Positions 1-8,137 of a DNA stretch of 35,969 nt are shown here, piece after piece. Within the stretch, counting starts at the first letter, position 1. Every line of letters begins with the position of its first letter. The notes beneath the pieces are model-generated. The model was not told the origin of the DNA and made no database searches. It worked only from the letters and a program-made list of their open reading frames with translations. Source of the DNA: Collinsella aerofaciens (GTDB lineage Bacteria; Actinomycetota; Coriobacteriia; Coriobacteriales; Coriobacteriaceae); contig CAJMHW010000022.1 of NCBI GenBank assembly GCA_905213325.1, positions 1-35,969 of the forward strand. Direction: 5' to 3'. The translations under genes and the position numbers were made by a program.

Positions 1-30
1 GGCACCGAGCCGTACGCTTGGACTGAAGAA

Positions 31-60
31 GGGGGAGGCCTTGCGGCCTCCCCCTATTTT
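31..60 (+). terminator. Intrinsic terminator of the gene upstream of the window
   Basis: A perfect 10-bp stem (31-40 with 45-54, gggggaggcc against ggcctccccc) and a 4-nt loop are followed by tatttt. The gene it ends lies off the left edge. It also separates that gene from the minus-strand gene ending at 109. Confidence 0.85.
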
Positions 61-108
61 GCGTTTGGTCGATATGGGCTAAACGCCTCTATGCTTTAAT
101 AGCTTTCT

Positions 109-579
109 CTATTTGAAGAAAAAAAAATGAATGACCAGCGCGATTGCCACGACGGCAATGATCAAGAGCGCGATTTGGAGGCGGTGCTGTTTGCGCCGTC
201 TGTTTGACGATGTAAATATCGATTTCCCCTGCTTAGGCGTCTCAAGATAGCGTGCGGAATGCGTTAGAGTTTGCTTGGGACGGGGTCCTCTGCGATGCTG
301 CTTGGTGGGTGTTTGTGATTGCTCCTGGCTGCATACGCTGTTTTTGGATAAGGGGGCATCTTTTAGATACACCGGATCGCTCGAGGCGACACCCATGTGT
401 CTACGAGCTGATTGAGATTCTTCAAGGGTTTGATATCGATTGCGAGTTACATACTCAGGCTCTGCATCGTTAATGGGCTCTTGGGAAATATGGGGACGAT
501 GGTAGCGTATGGGCTGTGAATAGGCAGAACTATCATTCTGTAGCGGCTCATACGAATTGTCGGAGGTCTGATCGTCCAT
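109..579 (-). CDS. Hypothetical tail-anchored membrane protein, 156 aa
   Basis: I do not recognise a family. The first ~130 residues are polar, low in complexity and rich in Ser, Gln, Arg and Pro. A basic stretch (NRRRKQHR) then precedes one hydrophobic segment of about 18 residues (LQIALLIIAVVAIALVIH) that ends in FFFFK. With no N-terminal signal, this layout suggests a C-terminally anchored protein with a cytoplasmic disordered domain. The ATG at 577-579 has only a weak purine-rich site (AAGG) upstream. The gene looks less GC-rich than its neighbours. It stands alone, with a -10-like TACAAT (minus strand, 618-623) inside a small palindrome at 603-620. Function is unknown; the main doubt is whether the N-terminal part is expressed as drawn. 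Confidence 0.6.
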   Translation of the reverse strand: MDDQTSDNSYEPLQNDSSAYSQPIRYHRPHISQEPINDAEPEYVTRNRYQTLEESQSARRHMGVASSDPVYLKDAPLSKNSVCSQEQSQTPTKQHRRGPRPKQTLTHSARYLETPKQGKSIFTSSNRRRKQHRLQIALLIIAVVAIALVIHFFFFK

Positions 580-602
580 GATGCCCTTAGGTTGTCATTA
601 GC

Positions 603-623
603 AATGAGTATGCGCTCATTGTA
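603..623 (-). promoter_or_regulatory. Candidate promoter and operator of the tail-anchored protein gene
   Basis: The inverted repeat aatgag-N6-ctcatt (603-608, 615-620) overlaps a minus-strand TACAAT -10 box (618-623) about 40 nt before the start codon. No good -35 is visible. The overlap is seen; operator function is inferred. Confidence 0.3.
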
Positions 624-671
624 AGCCCCCTGCTTCGTTTTGACAGGCGCGTATTCGGTATTCAAGGCTCT

Positions 672-790
672 GTTCAAAGAACCTTAACCTCGTTAAAACC
701 TTAGTCACTAAGACTTAGATATGCTTATAGAAAGAGACTTAAAAAACTTTATATCAAAGTGTATATATACGAATTGGGTGGGCATATATT
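672..790 (+). promoter_or_regulatory. AT-rich promoter region of hsp20 with CTTAG repeats
   Basis: This AT-rich island precedes the Hsp20 gene. It holds a small palindrome gttc-aaa-gaac (672-682) and cttag-tca-ctaag (700-712), with a further CTTAG at 714-718. TTAAAA (739-744) and TATATA (762-767) are 17 nt apart and could be -35 and -10 boxes; TATATT at 785-790 is an alternative. I see no CIRCE (HrcA), HAIR (HspR) or CtsR heptad site, so a heat-shock repressor cannot be named. Confidence 0.35.
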
Positions 791-856
791 AGAGCGTCAA
801 AAGAAGTCCCTGCCACCTAGAAGATGGCTCGGCAGTCCTTTAAAGGAGTGGTAGTC

Positions 857-1288
857 ATGGCAAGCATGGTTCCTTATCGTTCGGTTTTTGGAGTTCGTCC
901 CTCTGCTAGCTCGTTGTTTGATCTCTTTGATGATATGACCGACCTGGCAAATAACTCTATCGCCTCTAAGGCGTTTCCCGTCGATGTTGAGGACAAGGGC
1001 GACGGTTACGAGGTCAAGGCTTATTTGACTGGCGTCGCCAAGGATGACATCGACGTTGAGCTCAATGAGGGTCGTCTTTCCATTAGCGTGAATGTCGAGG
1101 AGAGCGAAGAGAACGAGGGCAAGAACTTCCTGCAGAAGGAGTTTAGCTCGTACAGTGCGACGCGCGGTGTGTACCTGAAGGATGCTTCGAGCGAGGGCCT
1201 TTCTGCAAAGTACGCCGACGGCATCCTTACCGTTACGGTTCCTAAGATTGTCGAGAAGAAGAACGTTACGAAGATCTCCATCGAATAA
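857..1288 (+). CDS. Small heat-shock protein, Hsp20/alpha-crystallin family
   Basis: Small heat-shock proteins are ATP-independent holdases that bind unfolding proteins in the cytoplasm. The 143-residue product has a short N-terminal arm (SVFGVRPSASSLFDLFDD) and an alpha-crystallin domain from about residue 35 (FPVDVEDKGDGYEVKAYLTG). It includes the family's late-domain pattern (KYADGILTVTVPK) and a short tail with an IxI-like end (ISIE). The start was set at ATG 857 because AAAGGAG sits 9 nt upstream; an in-frame ATG at 824 lacks such a site. Length is normal for the family. The gene is monocistronic, with its own AT-rich promoter region and a terminator right after it. Confidence 0.93.
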   Translation: MASMVPYRSVFGVRPSASSLFDLFDDMTDLANNSIASKAFPVDVEDKGDGYEVKAYLTGVAKDDIDVELNEGRLSISVNVEESEENEGKNFLQKEFSSYSATRGVYLKDASSEGLSAKYADGILTVTVPKIVEKKNVTKISIE

Positions 1289-1321
1289 CTTCGTTGGTGT
1301 TCTTCGCTATTAAAAGACAAC

Positions 1322-1356
1322 AAAAGGGGCTGGGAAGCGATTCTCGGCCCCTTTTG
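1322..1356 (+). terminator. Terminator after hsp20, possibly bidirectional
   Basis: The 9-bp stem aaaaggggc (1322-1330) pairs with gcccctttt (1347-1355). The T-run lies in the descending arm, and the A-run of the left arm would give U's in the opposite direction. It lies between the convergent hsp20 and walJ-like genes. Confidence 0.75.
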
Positions 1357-1370
1357 CTGTCTAGGACAGT

Positions 1371-2180
1371 CTATTGAATGGTTGCCGGCTGATACTGACT
1401 CGCAGGGCGTATCGAGAGTTTTCGCGATCCTTGGAGAAGGGTTGCGGAGCTGCCGACCTCGTCATCCAGGGTTGCGGCCAGAGCTTTGGCATAGCTTTTG
1501 ACGGTAAGGCTCGGACGATTGTTATCTTGGCTGATATGCATGGCAATGAGCTGTTCGGTGCGATCGGTAACAAGTGCGCGCGCGGCTTCGGCGGCTTGGC
1601 CATTGGAGAGGTGTCCCCTTGCAGACAGGATGCGCTCCTGAAGAAAGCGGGGATATTCTCCCTCGCGCAGCATGGTCACATCATGGTTGCTTTCGAGCGC
1701 GAGGACTCGACAATCTTTGAGGGTGTTCATGGCTTGGCTCGATAGCTCTCCGGTGTCGGTGGCAAAGCCGATGGAATCATCGAGGGCGTCGAATCGATAA
1801 CCGACTGGATTGATGACATCGTGTGATGTTGAGTAGGTTTGCACGTGGATGCCGGCAATGGATAGGGCGTCGCTGGGATCGAATTCCTCGACAGGCAGAT
1901 GCGAAAGATTTTCTTTGCTCGAAAGAGTGCCCCTGCTGGCAAAGAGGGGGCCGTGCCAGTGCTTGCACCAGACATCGAGGCCCTTGATGTGATCGCTATG
2001 CTCATGAGTAATGAGAAGAGCCGAGACGTTGTCTGTCGAGAGCCCCAGTTCTGCCATGCGCTTTAATGTCTCGCGGCGAGACAGTCCGTCATCGACCATA
2101 ATGAGCCCCAGCGGGCCCTCTATGAGTGCGCAGTTGCCTTTAGAGCCACTGCCGAGGATATGAAGGTGCAGACGAGACAT
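1371..2180 (-). CDS. Metallo-beta-lactamase-fold hydrolase, WalJ/YycJ-like
   Basis: This is a metal-dependent hydrolase of the beta-lactamase fold. WalJ/YycJ proteins are linked in Firmicutes to cell-wall regulation and DNA repair, but the substrate here is not known. Visible metal ligands are THEHSDH (residues 59-65; His59, His61, Asp63, His64), His120 in STSHD, Asp142 in ATDTGE and His190 in ARGHLSN. The opening LHILGSGSKGNC is typical of the subfamily. The start is placed at ATG 2178-2180, giving 269 aa. A longer reading frame exists, but its extra 27 residues (MVSIMLRYRRHLL and onward) do not resemble the fold. The upstream ribosome site is weak. The gene diverges from tilS with only 48 nt between starts. 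Confidence 0.85.
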   Translation of the reverse strand: MSRLHLHILGSGSKGNCALIEGPLGLIMVDDGLSRRETLKRMAELGLSTDNVSALLITHEHSDHIKGLDVWCKHWHGPLFASRGTLSSKENLSHLPVEEFDPSDALSIAGIHVQTYSTSHDVINPVGYRFDALDDSIGFATDTGELSSQAMNTLKDCRVLALESNHDVTMLREGEYPRFLQERILSARGHLSNGQAAEAARALVTDRTEQLIAMHISQDNNRPSLTVKSYAKALAATLDDEVGSSATLLQGSRKLSIRPASQYQPATIQ

Positions 2181-2194
2181 AAGATTCCAAAGGA

Positions 2195-2200
2195 TACAAT
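2195..2200 (+). promoter_or_regulatory. tilS: Candidate -10 box for tilS in the walJ-tilS divergent gap
   Basis: TACAAT lies 29 nt before the tilS start in the 48-nt gap between divergent genes. A -35 would fall inside the walJ-like coding region and is not convincing. A strong GAGGAGGAA ribosome site follows. Confidence 0.35.
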
Positions 2201-2228
2201 GGGTGCGGACGAATAGAGGAGGAAGCAA

Positions 2229-3767
2229 ATGCCTACGGTATCTCAGCATTATGGACACCATGCCGTGCCTGGGGCAGTCGATGAGACCCGGACGAGGCAG
2301 CAGGCTGCTCCTGTTGTGCTCATGGTATCAGGCGGCGCGGACTCGACGGCACTGCTTCTTATGGCGTGCACATCAAAGCTGGATATCCAAGACGGACGCG
2401 GTGTTGCCCCCATTGCTCGCGAGCGCCTGCATGTGCTGCATGTAAACCATCATCTGCGCGGCAAGGCGTCCGATGGCGACGAGGCCTTTGTGCGTGAGCT
2501 CTGCGCGAAATATGGTTTACCGCTGTGCGTGGAGCACGCTTATTTTGATGGGGAGTCGGGCAATATTGAGGCCGCGGCCCGCGAGGTGCGCTATGCCGCG
2601 GCGCGGAGGTATGTTCGCGAGCTCTGCGCCCAGACGGGGGCACCGCGAACGGCGGCTCGTATCTGCACCGCGCACACGTCTTCGGATCGCGCGGAAACGT
2701 TTTTGATGAACGCGATTAAGGGTTCGGGGCCCGCTGGCCTATCGAGCATTCCTCGCCGGAGGAATATCGTGGTGCGTCCCTTGCTCGACCTAACTCATGG
2801 CGAGCTCGTGGGCTATCTACAGGTACATGGTCAGCCGTGGCGTGAAGACGAGAGCAATGAGGATATCTCGTATCTGCGAAACTACGTGCGCCATCGAGTG
2901 ATGCCGGTGGTGGCGCAGCGCAACGCGAGCGTCTGCAAGACGATTGGCGCCGCCTGCGAGATCTTAGGCGATGAGGACGCGTTTTTGTCTCAGCTTTCGG
3001 CACAGGCGTTTCGAAGCTGCCTGCGTAAGGAGGCGGCGGGCGCGCTGGTGCTCGATGCCAGGCGCCTTGCTGCGGCCGAGGTGGTAATCGCGCGGCGCAT
3101 CGTGCGACTGGCGATTAAGCGCATCGATCCGGACGCTCGTCCAGAGATGCGACATGTGGAGCGAGTCCTTTCCTGCGTTGCCGAGGGCGCCGGCTCGGTC
3201 ACGCTTCCGGCGGGGATTGACGCACGCATTGAGTTTGGCATGCTGGCGTTCAAGGCGCCGGCGGCTCGCGAGGGCCTGGTCGCGGACTGGGTTACCGTAC
3301 CCGGTCGTTTGCCGTTGGGCGGGGGACGTATGCTGGTCACAGAACCGATGGCCGTTGAGCCGGGATGCGATATCGTGCGCCGCGCCCGTGAGCTTGCAGC
3401 TGCCGGGGAAGTGACAGCTTTGGTAGACGCGGCTGCCCTGGGTTTTGCCGACAGCGATAGTGAGCGGATCCTGGCGGGCTCGCGTGGCGAGATCCCTGCC
3501 GAGGCGCGATTGGCGCGCCTGTGGGTGGACGGTCCTGTACCGGGAGACGTGATGTGCCCGTTGGGGATGAGTGGCCGAAGCAAGAAAGTATCCGACTTGC
3601 TAGGTGAGGCTCGCATTCCCGTTTCCGAGCGCGCCGGCGTGCCCATGGTGAGGACGGCGCCGGGGGGCGCCGTGGTGTGGGTCGCCGGAGTTCGCGCGGA
3701 CGAGCGTTTTAAGTGCACGGCCGCAACGCGCGTGGCATATCTGCTCCGCGTGGTCGATGCGGAATAG
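2229..3767 (+). CDS. tilS: tRNA(Ile)-lysidine synthetase TilS
   Basis: TilS uses ATP and lysine to convert C34 of the CAU-anticodon tRNA-Ile into lysidine, so the tRNA reads AUA and is charged with isoleucine. It is normally essential. The N-type PP-loop motif SGGADST is at residues 34-40. It is followed by HVNHHLRG and by a region carrying TAHTSSDRAETFLMN, the usual ATP-pyrophosphatase layout. The second half (about 300-512) fits the TilS C-terminal tRNA-binding part, with GDVMCPLGMSGRSKKVSDLL near the end. At 512 aa it is somewhat longer than typical TilS proteins. The ribosome site GAGGAGG sits ideally before ATG 2229. It starts the tilS-hpt-ftsH group, a common order in Gram-positive bacteria. 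Confidence 0.93.
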   Translation: MPTVSQHYGHHAVPGAVDETRTRQQAAPVVLMVSGGADSTALLLMACTSKLDIQDGRGVAPIARERLHVLHVNHHLRGKASDGDEAFVRELCAKYGLPLCVEHAYFDGESGNIEAAAREVRYAAARRYVRELCAQTGAPRTAARICTAHTSSDRAETFLMNAIKGSGPAGLSSIPRRRNIVVRPLLDLTHGELVGYLQVHGQPWREDESNEDISYLRNYVRHRVMPVVAQRNASVCKTIGAACEILGDEDAFLSQLSAQAFRSCLRKEAAGALVLDARRLAAAEVVIARRIVRLAIKRIDPDARPEMRHVERVLSCVAEGAGSVTLPAGIDARIEFGMLAFKAPAAREGLVADWVTVPGRLPLGGGRMLVTEPMAVEPGCDIVRRARELAAAGEVTALVDAAALGFADSDSERILAGSRGEIPAEARLARLWVDGPVPGDVMCPLGMSGRSKKVSDLLGEARIPVSERAGVPMVRTAPGGAVVWVAGVRADERFKCTAATRVAYLLRVVDAE

Positions 3768-3852
3768 CGTCCCACGCCAGCTATTCTGTGCGACGTTGAC
3801 GGTATTCCCGCGCTGATGGCGTACGGGCTGGAAAATATACCCCGTGCGCTGC

Positions 3853-3858
3853 TAAAAT
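3853..3858 (+). promoter_or_regulatory. hpt: Candidate -10 box before hpt
   Basis: TAAAAT lies about 56 nt before the hpt start in the 147-nt tilS-hpt gap. A matching -35 is poor. The gap suggests hpt and ftsH could have their own promoter as well as read-through from tilS. Confidence 0.25.
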
Positions 3859-3914
3859 GTGAAGTTCGCGTCCATACGGCGGTGTGTGGGCGATAAGCAC
3901 AAGAAAGGGTTGTC

Positions 3915-4463
3915 ATGGCTTCTCAACATCCGGATATCGAGAAGGTTCTGTTCACGCAGGAGGATATCGACGGTATCGTCTCTCGCCTGGGCGAGGAGAT
4001 TACTCGCGATTACGCGGGTAAGGATCTGGTGCTGATTGCGGTCCTGCGCGGCGCCGTGGTCTTTATGGGCGACCTGATGCGCAAGATTGAGCTACCGACC
4101 AACATCGATTTCATGGCTGTTTCGAGCTATGGCGACGGTGTGAAGTCCTCGGGTATCGTGCGTATCATTAAGGACCTGGATATCGACATCCGCGGTCGCG
4201 ACGTGCTGATCGTCGAGGACATTCTGGACTCGGGCCTGACGCTCAAGTATCTGATGAAGAACCTCGAGAGCCGCAAGCCCGCTTCTCTGGAGGTCGCCGC
4301 CTTCCTTTGGAAGGACGTTGAGGACCGCGTCTCGGCCATCACGCCCAAGTATGTTGGAACCCATTGCCCCGATGCCTTTGTGGTGGGCTACGGCCTCGAC
4401 TATGCCGAGCGCTATCGTAACCTTCCGTATCTGGGCATTTTGAAACCGGAGGTTTATTCGTAA
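3915..4463 (+). CDS. hpt: Hypoxanthine phosphoribosyltransferase
   Basis: The enzyme salvages hypoxanthine (and often guanine) with PRPP to make IMP (GMP). The PRPP-binding motif VLIVEDILDSGLTL, with the paired acidic residues, lies at about residues 95-108. The flexible-loop region SSYGDG and the late VGYGLDYAERYRNLPYLG segment are typical of bacterial Hpt. The 182-aa length matches the family. AAAGGG precedes ATG 3915. The stop codon is one base from the ftsH start, so the two genes are surely co-transcribed. Confidence 0.96.
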   Translation: MASQHPDIEKVLFTQEDIDGIVSRLGEEITRDYAGKDLVLIAVLRGAVVFMGDLMRKIELPTNIDFMAVSSYGDGVKSSGIVRIIKDLDIDIRGRDVLIVEDILDSGLTLKYLMKNLESRKPASLEVAAFLWKDVEDRVSAITPKYVGTHCPDAFVVGYGLDYAERYRNLPYLGILKPEVYS

Positions 4464-4464
4464 G

Positions 4465-6600
4465 ATGCCCGACGACCGTAACGATAACAATTCCCAGACT
4501 CCCCGGGACCCAAAGATCCCGGGGATGCCCGGAGGCAAGAAGCCCACGCGTACGGGCTGGCTGTATTTTATTTTGGCTTGCGCGCTTCTGGGCTACGCCT
4601 TCTTTAACATGGGCTCCGGCTTTGCCAATTCCAGCAATACCGTTAAGCTCGCGACGAGCGAGATGGTGAGCGCCATCAAGCAGGATCGCGTCGAAGATCT
4701 GACCTATACGGTTCAAGACGGAAGCGTGACGGGTCATTACTGGAAGACGAAGAAGGACAAGGGCGATACGAGCGAGCTCAAGAGCTTCTCCTCGACCTAT
4801 GTCGGCTCCGATTCGCTTGCCGAGCTCATGGCGGAGCACCCCGATACCAAGTACATCGTCAACACCAACGATCCCGATTTTTGGGGCGACTTGGCGATGA
4901 GTGTGCTTCCGACGATCGCCCTTATCGCCATCATGTTCTACTTTATGCGCCAGATGATGGGCGCCAACAACAGGAACATGCAGTTTGGCAAGACCAACGC
5001 CAAGACCAACGAGGCCACACGCCCCAAGGTCAAGTTTGAAGACGTTGCCGGCGTGGATGAGGCAGTCGAGGAGCTCGAGGAGATCCGTGACTTTTTGAGC
5101 GATCCGGACCGCTATCGCAAACTGGGTGCCAAGATCCCGCGTGGCGTGTTGCTGGTGGGGCCTCCGGGCACCGGTAAAACGCTGCTGGCTAAGGCCGTTG
5201 CCGGCGAGGCGGGCGTGCCGTTCTTTAGCATCTCTGGTTCCGACTTTGTCGAGATGTTCGTAGGTGTCGGCGCCAGCCGTGTGCGTGACCTCTTTAAGGA
5301 GGCCAAGTCCCAGGCCCCGTCGATCATCTTCATCGATGAGATCGATGCCGTGGGACGTCAGCGCGGAGCTGGCTTGGGCGGCGGTCACGACGAGCGCGAG
5401 CAGACGCTCAACCAGCTGCTGGTCGAGATGGACGGCTTTGAGGAAAGCGAGTCGGTCATCCTGATCGCTGCGACCAACCGTCCTGACATCCTGGATCCGG
5501 CATTGCTGCGTCCCGGCCGTTTTGACCGCCAGGTTACGGTCGACCGTCCGGATGTGAAGGGCCGCGAGCAGATCTTGCGCGTGCATGCCGAGAACAAGCC
5601 GATGGACGAGGACGTTAAGTTTGAGAAGCTCGCCCAGATGACCGTTGGCTTTACTGGTGCCGATTTGGCGAACCTGCTCAACGAGTCTGCGCTGCTGGCC
5701 GCTCGCCGTCATCGTTCCGTGATCTCGATGGACGAGGTCGAGGAGTCGATGGAGCGCGTGATTGCCGGACCGCAACGCAAGGGTCGCGTGATGACCGAGA
5801 CCGAGCGCACCGCGATTGCCTACCACGAGAGCGGTCACGCTTTGGTGGGCCACGTCCTGGAGCACTCCGATCCGGTTCATAAGATCTCGATCGTCAGCCG
5901 CGGTCAGGCCCTGGGCTACACGCTGCAGCTTCCGCAGGAGGACCACTTCCTCAAGACCAAGAACGAGATGCTCGACGAGCTCGCCGTGTTCTTGGGCGGT
6001 CGCGTTGCCGAGGAGCTCATGTGCGATGACATTACGTCGGGCGCGAGCAACGATCTGGAGCGCGCAACCAAGATGGCGCGCGAGATGGTCACGCGCCTGG
6101 GCATGAGCGAGGAGCTGGGCACGCAAGTGTTTGACGAGGCGCAACATCAGGTGTTCCTTGGTCGCGATTACGCCGATCACCAGGATTACTCCGAGGAGAC
6201 GGCGCGCCGCATCGATATCGAGGTTCAGCGCATCATGCGCGAAGCCCATCGTCGTGCGGTCGAGATTTTGGATGCCCGTCGCGATCAGCTCGATCTGATG
6301 GCGAAGGTGCTGCTTGAGCGCGAGACCGTCGAAGGCGACGCCGTGAACGCCCTGCTCGACAACGAGTGGAATGCCTACCTTGAGCGCGAGGGCGATATCC
6401 TGGCGGCCAAGGAGGAGCGCAATGCCAAGGCGGCCGGCATGCCGACCAAGAAGCGCGCGCCTCGTATGAGCGAGGAGGAGCTGGCGGCTGATGCCGCGGC
6501 CTTTGCGCAGGCGGCCATGCAGGAGGATGCCGAAGCCGCATCCGATGATGCCGACGATGACCATGCCGTCGTCGATGCCGATGCCGACACCGACAAATAG
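4465..6600 (+). CDS. ftsH: ATP-dependent zinc metalloprotease FtsH
   Basis: FtsH is a membrane-anchored AAA+ protease that extracts and degrades membrane proteins and unstable regulators. Its parts are visible in order: a cytoplasmic N-terminus; a membrane segment (WLYFILACALLGYAFF, ~33-48); an extracytoplasmic part; a second membrane segment (VLPTIALIAIMFYF, ~148-161); Walker A GPPGTGKT (232-239); Walker B IIFIDEIDAVG with the downstream arginine region; and the zinc motif HESGH (454-458). After ~residue 640 there is a long acidic, Ala/Asp-rich tail of the kind seen in actinobacterial FtsH. At 711 aa it is at the upper end of the family. It starts one base after the hpt stop and ends in its own terminator. 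Confidence 0.97.
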   Translation: MPDDRNDNNSQTPRDPKIPGMPGGKKPTRTGWLYFILACALLGYAFFNMGSGFANSSNTVKLATSEMVSAIKQDRVEDLTYTVQDGSVTGHYWKTKKDKGDTSELKSFSSTYVGSDSLAELMAEHPDTKYIVNTNDPDFWGDLAMSVLPTIALIAIMFYFMRQMMGANNRNMQFGKTNAKTNEATRPKVKFEDVAGVDEAVEELEEIRDFLSDPDRYRKLGAKIPRGVLLVGPPGTGKTLLAKAVAGEAGVPFFSISGSDFVEMFVGVGASRVRDLFKEAKSQAPSIIFIDEIDAVGRQRGAGLGGGHDEREQTLNQLLVEMDGFEESESVILIAATNRPDILDPALLRPGRFDRQVTVDRPDVKGREQILRVHAENKPMDEDVKFEKLAQMTVGFTGADLANLLNESALLAARRHRSVISMDEVEESMERVIAGPQRKGRVMTETERTAIAYHESGHALVGHVLEHSDPVHKISIVSRGQALGYTLQLPQEDHFLKTKNEMLDELAVFLGGRVAEELMCDDITSGASNDLERATKMAREMVTRLGMSEELGTQVFDEAQHQVFLGRDYADHQDYSEETARRIDIEVQRIMREAHRRAVEILDARRDQLDLMAKVLLERETVEGDAVNALLDNEWNAYLEREGDILAAKEERNAKAAGMPTKKRAPRMSEEELAADAAAFAQAAMQEDAEAASDDADDDHAVVDADADTDK

Positions 6601-6611
6601 TCTTTGTGGCG

Positions 6612-6648
6612 AAAGCCTCCGCGGGAAACCTGCGGAGGCTTTTCTTTT
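6612..6648 (+). terminator. Terminator of the tilS-hpt-ftsH group
   Basis: The 11-bp stem aaagcctccgc (6612-6622) pairs with gcggaggcttt (6632-6642) around a 9-nt loop, followed by a T-rich run to 6648. It is clear and strong, 12 nt after the ftsH stop. Confidence 0.9.
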
Positions 6649-6666
6649 GAGCGATATGGGGCCATC

Positions 6667-6728
6667 TGTTGATTGGGGACAGACTTAAATGAGCGTTTTC
6701 ACGCATTTAAGCCTGTCCCCAATCAACA
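6667..6728. repeat. Large imperfect palindrome with GGGGACAG/CTGTCCCC arms
   Basis: Arms 6667-6691 and 6704-6728 are complementary over 25 positions with one mismatch (6683/6712). The outer 16 bp are perfect and the inner arm is cttaaatg/catttaag, with a 12-nt loop. It lies between the ftsH terminator and the aminotransferase promoter. It is far longer than a normal operator and shares the GGGGACA theme with other intergenic hairpins in this window. Confidence 0.9.
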
Positions 6729-6787
6729 TTGCTGCGGCACTTTGCTCGGCTAAAGCGTACAATAGCGCCTATGCGAAAGGGGAACAG

Positions 6788-7972
6788 ATGATCAACGAAA
6801 CTATGTATGCTCGCGGTGCGGAAAGCTCCATCATCCGTGAGATTTTTAGCTATGGTCTTGAGCGCAAGGCGCAGATCGGTGCGGAAAACGTATTCGATTT
6901 TTCGCTGGGCAATCCGAGCGTTCCGGCGCCCGCTGCTGTGGCTGAGTCGATTAAGAAGGCCCTGGAGCTGCCGAGTGATCAGTTGCACGGCTACACCCCC
7001 GCTCCGGGCCTGCCGCAATGTCGAGCAGCCGTCGCCGAATCGCTCAACCGCCGCTTTGGAACAAGCTATGAGGGCAAAGACGTCTTTATGACGGTGGGTG
7101 CCGCGGCTTCGCTCACCTGCACGCTCAACGCCGTTACGAACCCGGGCGACGAGGTTATTGTTATTGCCCCGTACTTTCCGGAGTATCGCGTTTGGATTGA
7201 GAAGGCCGGCTGCACGTGTGTTGAGACGCTCGCCGATGAAGATACGTTCCAGCTGAGCGTGGACAACGTGCTCAAGGCGATCAGCGATAAGACGGCGGCC
7301 GTCATCATCGACTCTCCCAACAATCCGACCGGTGCCGTATATACATGCGACACGCTGACGCGACTGGCCAATGTTCTGCGCGAGGCCAACGCTCAGCGCG
7401 ATCCCGAGAATCCGATTATGCTCATCTCGGATGAGCCGTACCGCGAAATTGTGTACGGTGCCGAGGTGCCTTGGGTGCCCTCGATCTACGAGAGCACCAT
7501 CGTGTGCTACTCGTATTCCAAGTCGCTGTCGCTGCCGGGCGAGCGCGTGGGGTGGATCTTGGTTCCCAACACCAATCCGCAGGCTGCCCGTCTGATGCCG
7601 GCTGTTGCGGGTGCTGCCCGTACGCTAGGTTTTGTATGCGCACCGGCACTCTTCCAGCGCGTGATCATCGATTGCATCGATGAGCCGAGCGATGTCGAGG
7701 CCTATGCACGCAACCGCACCGCGCTTACCGACGCACTAGCGGAGTACGGCTACACCTATGTTGAGCCGGATGGTGCATTCTACCTGTGGGTGAAGGCACT
7801 GGAGCCCGATGCGAATGCGTTTTGCGAGCGCGCAAAGAAGTATGAGCTGCTTGCGGTTCCCTCGGACAGCTTTGGTATGCCGGGCTGGTTCCGCCTGGGC
7901 TACTGCGTGAGTTACGAGACGATTATCAATTCGCTACCCGCTTGGAAACAGTTGGCGGACGAGTATCGTTAA
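6788..7972 (+). CDS. Pyridoxal-phosphate aminotransferase, class I/II
   Basis: This is a fold-type I PLP enzyme that moves an amino group between an amino acid and a 2-oxo acid; the substrate cannot be read from sequence. Signature positions are visible: SPNNPTG (~176-182), the PLP-contacting ISDEPYR (213-219) and the Schiff-base lysine in SYSKSLSLPGERVGW (Lys245). The 394-aa length is normal. ATG 6788 was chosen because AAGGGGA lies just upstream; the longer in-frame reading would start inside the palindrome at 6667-6728. TACAAT at 6758-6763 may be its -10 box. It stands alone between the ftsH terminator and the PHP gene. Confidence 0.92.
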   Translation: MINETMYARGAESSIIREIFSYGLERKAQIGAENVFDFSLGNPSVPAPAAVAESIKKALELPSDQLHGYTPAPGLPQCRAAVAESLNRRFGTSYEGKDVFMTVGAAASLTCTLNAVTNPGDEVIVIAPYFPEYRVWIEKAGCTCVETLADEDTFQLSVDNVLKAISDKTAAVIIDSPNNPTGAVYTCDTLTRLANVLREANAQRDPENPIMLISDEPYREIVYGAEVPWVPSIYESTIVCYSYSKSLSLPGERVGWILVPNTNPQAARLMPAVAGAARTLGFVCAPALFQRVIIDCIDEPSDVEAYARNRTALTDALAEYGYTYVEPDGAFYLWVKALEPDANAFCERAKKYELLAVPSDSFGMPGWFRLGYCVSYETIINSLPAWKQLADEYR

Positions 7973-8006
7973 AAGTAAAGCGCTCTGCCTACAATGTTTT
8001 ACGTGA

Positions 8007-8037
8007 AACGGGGTTTGGTGTTAAGCCAGACCCCGTT
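8007..8037 (+). terminator. Stem-loop after the aminotransferase gene
   Basis: The 12-bp stem (8007-8018 with 8026-8037, one G-U pair) has a 7-nt loop and lies 35 nt after the stop. No T-run follows, so it may be a weak terminator or an RNA-stabilising hairpin. Confidence 0.45.
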
Positions 8038-8070
8038 GTCATGGACGTTGTGTCTTTGGGATGGAGTGGT

Positions 8071-8100
8071 TTTACGACTATCGAAGGCTATGCGTACAAT
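8071..8100 (+). promoter_or_regulatory. Candidate promoter of the PHP-domain gene
   Basis: TTTACG (8071-8076) and TACAAT (8095-8100) are separated by 18 nt and end 37 nt before the start codon, which has AAGGAG upstream. Confidence 0.45.
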
Positions 8101-8137
8101 GAATATAAGCGACGGCCGTGCCAGATAAGGAGACCTG

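Noticed and set aside
4339..6564. Long open frame on the minus strand across ftsH
   Set aside because: It is the antisense shadow of ftsH in GC-rich DNA, with a His/Leu/Arg-rich product and no family similarity. Similar long antisense frames across the EF-G-like and sugar-operon genes were rejected for the same reason.
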